Positions 8,807 through 17,592 of a stretch of DNA of 64,000 bases are shown piece after piece. The stretch is from Anaerohabitans sp036788095. GTDB lineage: Bacteria > Zhuqueibacterota > Zhuqueibacteria > Residuimicrobiales > Residuimicrobiaceae. Each line of letters opens with the position of its first letter. Position 1 is the stretch's first letter. The position numbers and the translations under genes were made by a program. The notes beneath the pieces are model-generated. The model was not told the origin of the DNA and ran no database searches. It saw nothing but the letters and a program-made list of their open reading frames with translations. The stretch spans positions 1 to 64,000 of the forward strand of contig DAIQOA010000002.1 in NCBI GenBank assembly GCA_036788095.1, given 5' to 3'.

Positions 8807-9226
8807 TCAATGGTTGTGACCGCAGCCACTGCAGCCATGCCCGCCGTCGCAGCCATGTTCATGTTCCTGTTCCTGCTTGGCAATGTCCGCACGCACTTGC
8901 TCCATGTCCAGTTTCTTCACCTGATCGATCAGATTCTCAAGAGCCGTCTCAGACGCGGCGCCCGCTTCGCGATACAAAAGAATACCTTCGCGGAAAATAG
9001 CCAACGTTGGGATAGCCTGTATGCCGAACATGCCGGACAGCTCCTGTTCAGCCTCCGTGTCCACCTTCATGAATGCGATATCCGTATGCTTTTCCGACAC
9101 TTTTTCGAAAACCGGACCAAAGCTCTTGCAGGGCCCACACCAGGATGCCCAAAAGTCGATGATGACCATGTCATGGGCCTCGAGAGTGGCGTCCAGATTG
9201 GCCATGGTGAGATTGCTTGTCGCCAT
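8807..9226 (-). CDS. Thioredoxin with a His/Cys-rich C-terminal tail
   Basis: About 139 residues. The thioredoxin fold is evident from DFWASWCGPCKSFGPVFEKV (redox site WCGPC near residue 30), VDTEAEQELSGMFGIQAIPT with the cis-proline, and FREGILLYREAGA. After the normal end near residue 108 there is an added charged helix and the tail HEHGCDGGHGCSGCGHNH, rich in histidine and cysteine and likely to bind a metal ion. A role in metal sensing, delivery or oxidant defence is possible but inferred. ATG 9226 follows AAAGGAAC; the in-frame TTG at 9241 has no good site. It is the last gene of the minus-strand block after pyrE, separated by about 210 bases. Confidence 0.9.
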   Translation of the reverse strand: MATSNLTMANLDATLEAHDMVIIDFWASWCGPCKSFGPVFEKVSEKHTDIAFMKVDTEAEQELSGMFGIQAIPTLAIFREGILLYREAGAASETALENLIDQVKKLDMEQVRADIAKQEQEHEHGCDGGHGCSGCGHNH

Positions 9227-9438
9227 GTGCGTTCCTTTCAAATTAAAAACCGGGGTTCATTCCTGATAAATCGTTTATTGTATGCGCACATGCGATCGGC
9301 TTGAGCGAAGCGCTTGCCGCAGGTGATTGTCAGGGTTACCGCTTGAGGGTTGGCCGTCAGACTGTTTGCGCAGCGGCAAACAGATTCCAACCTTTTGCAT
9401 TAGATGGCGGAACCGTGCAAAAGATTCGAACTAACTCT

Positions 9439-10011
9439 TTAAACTTTGCGGCTGCCGGGCTTGACCACCGCCAGACCCTGTTGGCAGAGCGGGCACTCTT
9501 CCGGCGGATAGGTGATCACGTCCATCTTCAGGGCTGCAAAAAACGGCACGGAAAACAGAGCCCGTCCTGCGCTGCGGTCCACCAGAAAGGCCGCGCCTTT
9601 AACTTTGCCGCCGGCCTGCTGGGCCAGGTTGATCACCTCTCTCACTGACCCTCCGGTGGTCACCACATCTTCAACCGCCAGCACCGTTTCCCCCTCGTGA
9701 ATCTCAAAGCCCCGGCGCAAGGTCATGAGGTTCTCCTCACGCTCGGCAAACACCGCGCGGCACCCCAGCAGCCGTGCCACCTCCTGTCCGACCACAATGC
9801 CGCCGATGGCCGGCGAAACGACCACCTCGATGCCATCCGGCCGAAAGCGCTCAGCGATCTCCTGGCAAAAGAGCTCAGCATACCGGGGATATTGCAGCAC
9901 TTTGGCGCACTGGAAATAATTCGGACTGTGCAGGCCGGAGGTCAGCCGGAAATGGCCTTCCAGCAGCGCGCCGGTGGATTTGAATATCTGCAGTGCCTGT
10001 TCTTTATCCAC
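9439..10011 (-). CDS. pyrE: Orotate phosphoribosyltransferase
   Basis: The 190-residue enzyme makes orotidine 5'-phosphate from orotate and PRPP in pyrimidine synthesis. It shows HFRLTSGLHSPNYFQCAKVL at the N-terminus, SPAIGGIVVGQEVA, and the PRPP-binding motif VLAVEDVVTTGGSV near residue 110. The C-terminus holds CPLCQQG, a small extension with a Cys pair. The start is GTG, eight bases after GGGAGG. pyrF lies upstream in the same direction, separated by a 43-residue membrane protein gene, so the last two steps of UMP synthesis are encoded together. Confidence 0.95.
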   Translation of the reverse strand: MDKEQALQIFKSTGALLEGHFRLTSGLHSPNYFQCAKVLQYPRYAELFCQEIAERFRPDGIEVVVSPAIGGIVVGQEVARLLGCRAVFAEREENLMTLRRGFEIHEGETVLAVEDVVTTGGSVREVINLAQQAGGKVKGAAFLVDRSAGRALFSVPFFAALKMDVITYPPEECPLCQQGLAVVKPGSRKV

Positions 10012-10126
10012 AGAGGACCTCCCGTTGTTTTCAGTTTGTCTGATTTATGTTAAGATGATCTACCGATGGTGTTTCGACCAGAGCAAAACTGGAAGGAACA
10101 AGCCCCAGTCGCTTGATCAAATTCCA

Positions 10127-10258
10127 TCACTTCTTCTCCGCGATCTTTTCAACCGCTCGAACGAGACGGAAAAACAGGTAAACAAAGTAAACCAGCAGAC
10201 CGATTCCACACAAAGAGAAAAATAAAGACATCATCATCAGTCCTTCAGCAGCGCCCAT
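10127..10258 (-). CDS. Small single-pass membrane protein, 43 residues
   Basis: An ATG at 10258 preceded by AGAGGAGAGGAACCT, a strong ribosome site, opens a 43-codon frame. After a short polar start with repeated Met comes one transmembrane helix (SLFFSLCGIGLLVYFVYLFF) and a basic/acidic tail ending RLVRAVEKIAEKK. The positive-inside pattern suggests the C-terminus faces the cytoplasm. It lies between pyrF and pyrE in the same direction. I do not recognise a family; it could be a small regulator or subunit of a membrane complex, and its link to pyrimidine genes may be only positional. Confidence 0.65.
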   Translation of the reverse strand: MGAAEGLMMMSLFFSLCGIGLLVYFVYLFFRLVRAVEKIAEKK

Positions 10259-10340
10259 AGGTTCCTCTCCTCTCTGATGGTTTTGTGCCTGTTTCAGGAA
10301 AACACGAAAAACGTTCGATGTTTCCTGCCGGTTTGGCGGA

Positions 10341-11153
10341 TTACATTAGCTTCGCCCGGTTTAATGCATCCCGCGTGGCTTTGGCCTCTGCGGCAGCCGC
10401 AACCGCAAAATCCTCTCCAGACGAGGCGTAAAGGATCGCCCGGCTGGAGTTGAACAGCGCACCGCCGCCTTGAGCGGTGAGGCCAAAACGAACCGAGGTC
10501 TCCAGATCGCCGCCCTGAGCGCCGATGCCGGGAATAAGGAACGGCAGCTCCGGCGCCAGGCTGCGGATCCCCTGCAGTTCAGCCGGGTGGGTGGCGCCCA
10601 CCACCAGTCCACAATTGCCGTGGCGGTTCCACTCGCCCACTTTGAGAGCGATCTTTTCATACAACCTGACCCGGCCGTCGGAAAAATGCTGAAAATCCTG
10701 CGACCCGGGATTGGAAGTCAGACAGAGAAAAAACACTCCCTTTTCCGGGTCTTGCAAAAAGGGCGCCGTAGAGTCTGTTCCCATCAGCGGATTGACCGTG
10801 ACGGCATCCGCGCCCAGGCCGGTGAACAGCGCCCGGCTGTAACTCAACGAAGTGTTGCCGATATCGCCGCGCTTGGCGTCGGCGATTTTGATCACCTCAG
10901 CCGGTAGATAGGCAAAGGTCTTTTCCAGCGCCCGCCATCCCTCCAGCCCCCAGGCCTCATAAAAGGCGGTGTTGATTTTAAAGGCAGCGGCGTAAGGTAG
11001 AGTGGCGTCGATGATCGCCTTATTGAATTCGAACAGGGGATCCGGTTTCCGGCATAAAGGCGTCGGTATTTTTTCCATCACCGTGTCCAAGCCCACGCAC
11101 AGCAGGCTTTTTCTGATTGAGAGGATGTGGTTCAGCTTTTCATTAAAGGTCAT
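10341..11153 (-). CDS. pyrF: Orotidine 5'-phosphate decarboxylase, type 2
   Basis: The 270-residue protein carries out the last step of UMP synthesis. It has LCVGLDTVMEKIP at the start, the catalytic core IADAKRGDIGNTS, VNPLMGTDS and the phosphate-binding IPGIGAQGG. The length and motif layout correspond to the longer type 2 group (PyrF of mycobacteria and many Bacteroidetes). The ATG follows GAGGTGAAACC. The phosphodiesterase gene upstream ends only four bases before it, so both are probably co-transcribed. Confidence 0.95.
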   Translation of the reverse strand: MTFNEKLNHILSIRKSLLCVGLDTVMEKIPTPLCRKPDPLFEFNKAIIDATLPYAAAFKINTAFYEAWGLEGWRALEKTFAYLPAEVIKIADAKRGDIGNTSLSYSRALFTGLGADAVTVNPLMGTDSTAPFLQDPEKGVFFLCLTSNPGSQDFQHFSDGRVRLYEKIALKVGEWNRHGNCGLVVGATHPAELQGIRSLAPELPFLIPGIGAQGGDLETSVRFGLTAQGGGALFNSSRAILYASSGEDFAVAAAAEAKATRDALNRAKLM

Positions 11154-11157
11154 GGTT

Positions 11158-11664
11158 TCACCTCAAAGAAAGGATCGCCGCGCGGGGCGGCTGTTCTCCA
11201 TCAACTTGCAACAGCGCCACACTCGGCCGCTGGTCCTGCCTCGGCCGGCTGATAGAACCGGGATTGATGTACAACGTAGAGCCGATATGCTGAATGGAGG
11301 CCACATGCGAGTGGCCAAAGACCTGGATCTGCTGCACCGGCGCCGGCGGAAGCGCCGGCGCCTCCTGTGGAAAATGGGTCACCTGAACCATCAGACCGTT
11401 GACTCGCAGCGTCTGCTGAAGGGGGCAATGCCGGCGAACGCGATAGTCATCGCAATTTCCGTACACCGCGGTCACCGGCGCCAGTATTTGCAGAGCCAGG
11501 ATGATATCCCAATCGCCGATGTCGCCGGCATGGATGATGTGGTGCACATCGGCGAACAGACTGAATATGGCCTGTGGCAGTTCGCGGTGCGTATCTGAGA
11601 GGAGGCCGATGCGGCAGGGCGCAGGCAGTTCGATGAGCGGTTGCTGTTCCAATGAATCGTTCAT
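11158..11664 (-). CDS. YfcE/MJ0936-type metallophosphoesterase
   Basis: About 168 residues with the calcineurin-like order GLLSDTHRELP, HAGDIGDWD, AVYGNCDDY, THFPQEAP, VFGHSHVA and NPGSIS. These residues coordinate two metal ions in small bacterial phosphodiesterases such as YfcE. The metal set is complete, although the usual GNHD is GNCD. Natural substrates of this group are not settled. I chose ATG 11664, two bases after the nhaC stop codon; an earlier in-frame start would overlap that gene. The C-terminus continues to within four bases of pyrF. Confidence 0.85.
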   Translation of the reverse strand: MNDSLEQQPLIELPAPCRIGLLSDTHRELPQAIFSLFADVHHIIHAGDIGDWDIILALQILAPVTAVYGNCDDYRVRRHCPLQQTLRVNGLMVQVTHFPQEAPALPPAPVQQIQVFGHSHVASIQHIGSTLYINPGSISRPRQDQRPSVALLQVDGEQPPRAAILSLR

Positions 11665-11666
11665 CC

Positions 11667-13085
11667 TCAGAGAAGAAATCCCAGCACGGCGTAGCACAGC
11701 AGACTGACGCTCGCGGCGGTCAAGGCATAAGGAAGTTGTGTGGCGACATGGTCGATGTGGTCACAGGCTGAAGCCATGGAAGAGATGATCGTCGTGTCGG
11801 AGATGGGCGAGCAGTGATCCCCGAACACACCGCCGCCAATAACCGCTGCCAGGGTCAGGCCCATATGCAAGCCCAACGGTTCGACCATGGGCATGGCGAT
11901 GGGGATCATGATGGCGAACGTTCCCCAGGAGGTGCCGGTGGCAAATGCAATGCCGCACGAAATGAGAAACAGCAGAGCGGGCACCAGTTTGGGGGTGATG
12001 AACGCGTCGGCTAATCCGGCCACATAGGGTCCGGTGCCCAACGCCCGGCAGGTGGCGCCGATGGCAAAAGCCAGCATCATCAAAGCCGCCAGAGAGACCA
12101 GCCCACCCACGCCTTTCATGAACTGATCCATGATCTCCCGAACCGTTACAAGCCCCTGCAGCCGATACGCGATTGCAGCCACAGCCAGGCCCATGAGCAC
12201 GGCCCAGAACACCGAGGTGGATCCGGATCCCTGCATGAGATTGCCGTGACCGGTGATCAGCAGGCCGACCGGCATCATGATCACCATCACGCCGATGGGC
12301 AGTACCATATTGACAGCCCGCAGTGGAATGCCGGGCTTGGGCTGCACGGCCAGCACTTCCTGAGAGACCAGGGGTTCGGCGCCGTCCGCCGCAATCTTTC
12401 CCTCCCGCACCCGTTTTTCCGCGGCCGCCATGGGCCCCAGATCTTTCTGGCTGAGGATGGTCCACAGAACCAGGGCGATGGCGATGATGGCGTAAAAATT
12501 GAACGGCATGGAAGCGACAAAAGCCTGCACCGGATTGCCCACGTGCTGCTCCTGAAGCAGGCCGATGATAAACGCGCCCCAGGCGTTAAGCGGTATTAGG
12601 ATGCATTTCGGCGCAGAGGTGGAATCGCAGATATAGGCCAGCTTTTCTCGCGACACTTTCAGCTTATCAAACAGGGGACGGCTAACGCTGCCGGCCACCA
12701 GCACGCAGATGCTGGATTCGACAAACACCACCATGCCGGTGAAAAAAGCGAGCAGTCCGGCTTGACGACGCGTGGTGACCCAGCCCCGGCGGGTCACCCA
12801 CCGGACAAATCCTTCCATGCCGCCGGAGTATTGGGTAAACGTGATCAGCGCTCCTACCATACAGCTGAACAGAATCACCTTGGTGTTGCCGGCGTCGCTA
12901 AAAACCTGTACGCAAGCCTCCAGGGCATCGGCCACCCCTGTGAGCGGGTTCCCTCCGGCTAAAATGGTATAGCCAAGAAAAACGCCGGTGAACAGGGAGA
13001 GAAAAACCTGTTTGCTCCGTATGGCGAGTAGAATGGCCACCAGCGGCGGCAGAATCGACAGCCAGCCATAGTGGGGTGCGGTCAT
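11667..13085 (-). CDS. Na+/H+ antiporter of the NhaC family
   Basis: The 472-residue integral membrane protein has about eleven hydrophobic segments and the signature segments GTSWGTFAIMIPIAMPM and GGGVFGDHCSPISDTTIISS found in NhaC-type antiporters and related amino-acid exchangers. It opens HYGWLSILPPLVAILLAI. A charged loop near residues 215-245 splits the two halves. The ATG at 13085 follows AGAGAGGTATC; the in-frame GTG/ATG further out is less favoured. It should exchange sodium for protons in the cytoplasmic membrane, but family members also carry malate/lactate or lysine, so the substrate is not certain. Confidence 0.85.
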   Translation of the reverse strand: MTAPHYGWLSILPPLVAILLAIRSKQVFLSLFTGVFLGYTILAGGNPLTGVADALEACVQVFSDAGNTKVILFSCMVGALITFTQYSGGMEGFVRWVTRRGWVTTRRQAGLLAFFTGMVVFVESSICVLVAGSVSRPLFDKLKVSREKLAYICDSTSAPKCILIPLNAWGAFIIGLLQEQHVGNPVQAFVASMPFNFYAIIAIALVLWTILSQKDLGPMAAAEKRVREGKIAADGAEPLVSQEVLAVQPKPGIPLRAVNMVLPIGVMVIMMPVGLLITGHGNLMQGSGSTSVFWAVLMGLAVAAIAYRLQGLVTVREIMDQFMKGVGGLVSLAALMMLAFAIGATCRALGTGPYVAGLADAFITPKLVPALLFLISCGIAFATGTSWGTFAIMIPIAMPMVEPLGLHMGLTLAAVIGGGVFGDHCSPISDTTIISSMASACDHIDHVATQLPYALTAASVSLLCYAVLGFLL

Positions 13086-13206
13086 GATACCTCTCTCTCC
13101 GCTCAAAGGTTCCTGCGCTGCTCTGAATGGAACGACACGGCGCCTGATCCGCTCAGGAGCTCCAGTGAACAGGGTCGCCGGCTCTTGCTACGCTGCAGGG
13201 TATGGA

Positions 13207-14526
13207 CTAAAACCCCTCGTTGATTTTGTTGTAGATCAGCATGAACAGATCGTCGATTTTAACGCGTGACTGGGTCATCGAGTCGCGTTCGCGCACAGTC
13301 ACCGTTTCGTTCTGCAGGGTTTCGGTATCGACGGTGATGCAATAGGGCGTGCCGATTTCATCCTGACGGCGATACCGCCGGCCCACCGCGGCGCTCTCGT
13401 CATAAAAGACCGGAAAATGGCGGCGCAGTTTTTCCTCGATGCGGTGCGCCACTTCGGGCATGCCATCCTTTTTCACCAGCGGGAAAATGCCCGCTTTGAT
13501 GGGCGCGATGGCCGGATGAAAACGGAGAACCGTGCGATCGTCCTTTTCCAGTTTCTGCTCCTCAAAGGCATCGCTCAGCACGCAGAGGACCGTGCGATCG
13601 GCGCCGGCCGAGGTCTCGATGATATACGGCATAAAGCGTTCCCGGGTGACTTCATCAAAATAGGTCAGATCTTTCCCCGAGAACTCTTTATGGCGGGTCA
13701 GATCGAAATCGGTGCGATTGTGAATGCCCTCCAGTTCTTTCCAGCCGAACGGGAATTCATATTCGATATCAAAGGCGGCGGAGGCGTAATGGGCCAGCTC
13801 GTCCTTGCCGTGCGGATGGAAGCGCATTTTTTCCGGACGGATGCCGAGACGGCGATAATACTCCTGGCGGTCGGCTTTCCAGTATTCGAACCATTCCGAG
13901 TCGGTTCCGGGCTTGACAAAAAACTGCATCTCCATCTGCTCGAACTCGCGGGTGCGAAAGATAAAATTCTCCGGCGTGATTTCATTGCGGAACGCCTTGC
14001 CGATCTGCCCGATGCCAAAGGGAATTTTCTGCCGGGAGGAATCGAGCACGTTCTGATAGTTCACGTAAATGCCCTGGGCGGTCTCCGGCCGCAGATAGAC
14101 GACGCTGGCGCTGTCCTCCAGCGGTCCCATGAAGGTCTTGAACATCAGATTGAACTGACGGATATCGGTGAGCTCGCCGCCGCAATCCGGACATTTGCCG
14201 GGTTCGGCGATCAGGTCGCTACGAAACCGGTGTTTGCACACTTTGCAGTCCACCAATGGATCGGTGAATCCGGACACATGGCCCGAGGCCTCCCAGACGC
14301 GCGAAGCCATGAGGATGGCGGCGTCGAGACCGACGATGTCGCTGCGACGTTCCACCATCCATTTCCACCAAAAATTTTTTATGTTGCGCTTCAGCTCCAC
14401 GCCCAGCGGGCCGTAATCGTAACAGGCGTTCAGCCCGCCATAGATCTCACTGGACTGAAAAATAAAGCCGCGTCGCCGGCACAATGAGATAATTTTATCC
14501 ATCTGAGGATTGGATTGACCTGCCAT
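13207..14526 (-). CDS. glyS: Glycyl-tRNA synthetase, dimeric class II type
   Basis: The 439-residue enzyme is the alpha-2 (eukaryote/archaea-like) form that is also common in Gram-positive and FCB bacteria, not the tetrameric alpha/beta enzyme. It starts MDKIISLCRRRGFIFQSSEIYGG and has the class II motifs (RPETAQGIYVNYQNVLD, FRNEITPENFIFRTREFEQME with motif 2 arginine). A zinc pair region CKVCKHRFR...CPDCGG appears near residue 95-120. The C-terminal anticodon-binding domain is present (IAPIKAGIFPLV onward). ATG follows AGAGGAA. recO ends 13 bases upstream. Confidence 0.95.
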   Translation of the reverse strand: MAGQSNPQMDKIISLCRRRGFIFQSSEIYGGLNACYDYGPLGVELKRNIKNFWWKWMVERRSDIVGLDAAILMASRVWEASGHVSGFTDPLVDCKVCKHRFRSDLIAEPGKCPDCGGELTDIRQFNLMFKTFMGPLEDSASVVYLRPETAQGIYVNYQNVLDSSRQKIPFGIGQIGKAFRNEITPENFIFRTREFEQMEMQFFVKPGTDSEWFEYWKADRQEYYRRLGIRPEKMRFHPHGKDELAHYASAAFDIEYEFPFGWKELEGIHNRTDFDLTRHKEFSGKDLTYFDEVTRERFMPYIIETSAGADRTVLCVLSDAFEEQKLEKDDRTVLRFHPAIAPIKAGIFPLVKKDGMPEVAHRIEEKLRRHFPVFYDESAAVGRRYRRQDEIGTPYCITVDTETLQNETVTVRERDSMTQSRVKIDDLFMLIYNKINEGF

Positions 14527-14539
14527 GGGTTCCTCTTCT

Positions 14540-15316
14540 CTAGGTTAGTTTGATTGAATTCTGCAGTTGCTGTAAATAGGCGACCGAAGCCAGATGATGC
14601 AGGTTCTCCATGTGGTAGCCGATATAGTGCATCAGGCATTCGTCCAGATCCCGGCCCAGTTCCGCACTGACCCGGCTCCGGCCGGCCGACCGGACCGGCG
14701 CATTCTGTAAATAGCGCAAGAGCTCCACCCCATAGCTCGAGAGGCGAAAGCCTGCGACCGACGACGAGAGACAATCGGCACAGCGATATCCGCCATTCTC
14801 GTACTCGAACACCACCTGCCCGGCAGGATTCTCTCTGCCGCATACCGAACAGCCAACCAGCTGAGGGCGAAAGCCCGAGAGCGCGGCGAACTTGACCTGA
14901 AAGGCGCGCACCACATTGCGCAGTCCCCGATCGCCTTCGTCCAAAGCCGTCAGGGTTTCCAACAGCAGCGTAAACAGCGCCGGCGCGGCGTGGCCGACCG
15001 CCTCGTGACGGTCCACCATTTCACAGGGAATGCTGGCCAGGGCGATGCGGCCCAGTTGGCCGCGGATCACGGAAAATGGATGGATGATATCCACCTGACT
15101 GAGAAATTGCAGGTCGCGGGTCTCTTTTTTATAAAAAACCGCGTCCAAGTGGGTGAACGGTTCCAAAGCCCCGCCATAGCGCGATTTGATCACTCGAGCG
15201 CCCTTGGCGATCAAGCTGATTTTGCCGTACTGCCGGGTGAACAGAGTGACGATTTTACTGGTCTCACCCTGGTCCCGATGATGCAGAACGATCGCCGTCG
15301 ACTTGACCAAAGCCAT
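14540..15316 (-). CDS. recO: DNA repair protein RecO
   Basis: About 258 residues. The N-terminal OB-fold begins MALVKSTAIVLHHRDQGETS and contains LFTRQYGKISLIAKGARV, typical of RecO, which with RecR loads RecA on SSB-coated DNA. A four-cysteine zinc module CSVCGRENP...CADC lies near residues 155-180, and an alpha-helical C-terminus follows. I placed the start at ATG 15316, where the conserved family N-terminus begins; an in-frame start 17 codons upstream is possible. It ends 13 bases before glyS, so the two are probably in one transcript. Confidence 0.9.
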   Translation of the reverse strand: MALVKSTAIVLHHRDQGETSKIVTLFTRQYGKISLIAKGARVIKSRYGGALEPFTHLDAVFYKKETRDLQFLSQVDIIHPFSVIRGQLGRIALASIPCEMVDRHEAVGHAAPALFTLLLETLTALDEGDRGLRNVVRAFQVKFAALSGFRPQLVGCSVCGRENPAGQVVFEYENGGYRCADCLSSSVAGFRLSSYGVELLRYLQNAPVRSAGRSRVSAELGRDLDECLMHYIGYHMENLHHLASVAYLQQLQNSIKLT

Positions 15317-15435
15317 ATCCGTCAGCCATTCAAAATGAATTTTATAAAGTACGAATTTTTTAGCCAAGAAACAATAACGGAAATCGACCGGGCCGCAGGC
15401 GGGTCAGGATGGCGGTGTGCGGCCGAAGGCAGCGC

Positions 15436-17367
15436 TCAGGCGGATGCGCGGGGACGGCTGTCCAGCACCTGACGAACCTTTTTGGCGATCTCTTCAATGG
15501 TGAACGGCTTGCCGATGAAAAACGCACTGGTCACATCCACGCCGTGCTGGCTGAAAATAATCCCATCCGGATAGGCGGAGGTATACAGCACTCTGATGCC
15601 CTTGCGGCGTTTCACGACCTGTTTGGCCAATTCCGCGCCGCTGAGCAACGGCATGATCACGTCGGTGATCAGCAGGTGGATCGGCTCCGGCGTGGCTTCG
15701 AGCAACGCCAGGGCCTCGATGCCGTTCTGCGCGCACAGCACTTTGTATCCCTGTTTTTCCAGCGTGCGCATACCGCTGATGCGCACATCCGGTTCATCCT
15801 CCACCAGCAAGATCGTCTCGCTGCCGCGCGGCAGGGTGTCGTAATAGATCGCATTCCCTGGCTCTGATACAGCTTCGTCGACCTGCGGCAGGTAGAGGCG
15901 GAACAGCGTGCCCTTGCCCTTCTGGCTGACGCATTCGATATAACCGCCGTTTTGCTGCACGATACCGAACACGATGGACAGCCCCAGGCCGGTGCCGCTC
16001 TCCTTGGTAGTAAAAAAGGGTTCAAAGATATGAGAACAGGTCTCCTGATCCATACCCTGTCCGGTGTCCTGCACCGAGAGCATCAGGTAGCGGCCGGGAT
16101 GCGCGCCCACGTGTCTCAGGCAATACGCCTCATCCAGCACCGTCGGCCGGGTGGACAGGATCAGATCGCCGCCGGAGGGCATGGCGTCGCCGGCGTTCAT
16201 GACCAGATTGATCACCATCTGCCCCAGCTCGCCTGGATCGATGCGAATGTTGCCGATGCTGTCGTGAATGTCCGCGGTCAAGCTGACGTTTTCGCGCACC
16301 AGCCGTCGCAGCCATTTGATCATGTCCAAAAGAGCGGCGTTCAGATCCAGCACCTTGAGTTCGAACTGCTGTTTGCGGCTAAAGGCGAGCAGTTGACTGG
16401 TCAGCGCCGCCGCGCGTTTGCTGGTGCGCATGATCTGATCCGCATAGTCCTGCAGCGTTTTGTCTCCTTTTGCATCCATGGCGATGAACTCGGCGCTGTT
16501 CTGGATGACCATGAGCATATTGTTGAATTCATGCGCCATGCCGCCGGCCAACCGGCCCAGGGCCTCCATCTTTTTGCCGTGCTGCACCTGCCGTTGCATG
16601 CGTTGAAGCTCTTCATCCGCTTTTTTACGCCGGGTGATGTCCCGGGAGAACAGGAGAATATAATCCTCTCCGTCCGAATGAAACAGATTGGCGGTAATCT
16701 CTACCGCCATTAATCCACCCTGCTTTTGGCGATGAACGCTCTCAAACGCCACTGCGGGTTTGCTGCGCAGCTGCGTCAGCAGCGTGGTCCAGGCCCGGGG
16801 CGTTAGATTGACGTCCAGATCAGAGATGGCCAGCTGATAGAGTTCTGCCGGGGCATAGCCGGTGGTGAGCGCGCCCGACTCGTTTACCAGCAGAAACCGG
16901 CCTGCTTCATTCAGCCAGTAGATGCCGATGGCCGCACGCTCATAGGCGAACTGGGTGAACCGCATGCCGCGCTCCAGGTTCTTGCGGCGGCGCTGCTCCG
17001 CCGCCTTTTCCAGGGCTTCGGCCACCGCACGGTTGAGCTGCGGCAGTTGGTCCATCGGCAGATAGTCTGCTGCGCCGTTTTTCAGCGCCTCCACCGCCCG
17101 GGTTTCATCGCCCTCGTCGGTCACGATGATGAGAGGGATGGCGAGCTCTTTATCATTGAGGATGCGTAGGACATCGAGGCAGCTTCCGCCCGGAAGCGTC
17201 CAGGCAGAGAGGATGAGGTCGGGCTTTTCGCCCAGTGCGGGGGCAATGGCTTTGGCGGCGGTGACGGTGCGGATGTCCGGCTGTGGTTTCTGTTTCATCA
17301 AGGTACGAATGATCTGATCCGCCCGCTGCGGATCCTGCTCGAGCACCAACAGCTTGTGTCCGCCCAT
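15436..17367 (-). CDS. Hybrid sensor histidine kinase: pseudo-receiver, PAS, HisKA, HATPase, receiver
   Basis: The 643-residue cytosolic protein has no membrane segment. Residues 1-120 form a receiver fold, but the phospho-acceptor position is changed (DLILSAWTLPG where DLILLD..LP is usual) and the conserved lysine is missing, so it is probably a pseudo-receiver. A PAS domain (about 135-255) follows, then HisKA with AHEFNNML (His near 279), an HATPase domain with VMNAGDAM, DTGQGMD and GTGLGLS, and a C-terminal receiver with LLITDVIMP (Asp near 569) and the KPF lysine. This layout resembles kinases that pass phosphate to their own terminal receiver. No cognate DNA-binding regulator is adjacent. 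Confidence 0.9.
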   Translation of the reverse strand: MGGHKLLVLEQDPQRADQIIRTLMKQKPQPDIRTVTAAKAIAPALGEKPDLILSAWTLPGGSCLDVLRILNDKELAIPLIIVTDEGDETRAVEALKNGAADYLPMDQLPQLNRAVAEALEKAAEQRRRKNLERGMRFTQFAYERAAIGIYWLNEAGRFLLVNESGALTTGYAPAELYQLAISDLDVNLTPRAWTTLLTQLRSKPAVAFESVHRQKQGGLMAVEITANLFHSDGEDYILLFSRDITRRKKADEELQRMQRQVQHGKKMEALGRLAGGMAHEFNNMLMVIQNSAEFIAMDAKGDKTLQDYADQIMRTSKRAAALTSQLLAFSRKQQFELKVLDLNAALLDMIKWLRRLVRENVSLTADIHDSIGNIRIDPGELGQMVINLVMNAGDAMPSGGDLILSTRPTVLDEAYCLRHVGAHPGRYLMLSVQDTGQGMDQETCSHIFEPFFTTKESGTGLGLSIVFGIVQQNGGYIECVSQKGKGTLFRLYLPQVDEAVSEPGNAIYYDTLPRGSETILLVEDEPDVRISGMRTLEKQGYKVLCAQNGIEALALLEATPEPIHLLITDVIMPLLSGAELAKQVVKRRKGIRVLYTSAYPDGIIFSQHGVDVTSAFFIGKPFTIEEIAKKVRQVLDSRPRASA

Positions 17368-17424
17368 ACGCCGCCACCTTTTCGTTGAAAAGAAAATTGA
17401 GTAATCCGCTTAACGTCCTGATAT

Positions 17425-17452
17425 AAAATACGACTTTTTCACGTTTCGCCAA
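17425..17452 (-). promoter_or_regulatory. Possible promoter of the hybrid kinase gene
   Basis: On the minus strand TTGGCG (17452-17447), a 16-base spacer and TATTTT (17430-17425) lie about 58 bases upstream of the ATG. The minus-35 is weaker than at other operon heads, so the call is tentative. Confidence 0.3.
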
Positions 17453-17592
17453 ACATTTTTTCCGGCATTTTTCTTTTGATTTTTCCAATTTTTTTTGCAT
17501 GTTAGTGAGCCGTCGCCTTTCCAGGACCGGCGCAGCCGGACAGCCCCATCCCGCCGGGCTGCAGGCCGTCACCCTCATTGGGAGGTATGATT

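Noticed and set aside
9364..9381. GTTTGC/GCAAAC hairpin between pyrE and the thioredoxin gene as a terminator
   Set aside because: Only six pairs and no T run on either strand.
9242..9438. Possible tRNA because of a GATTCGAAC-like string near 9424
   Set aside because: No cloverleaf arms or acceptor stem could be paired around it.
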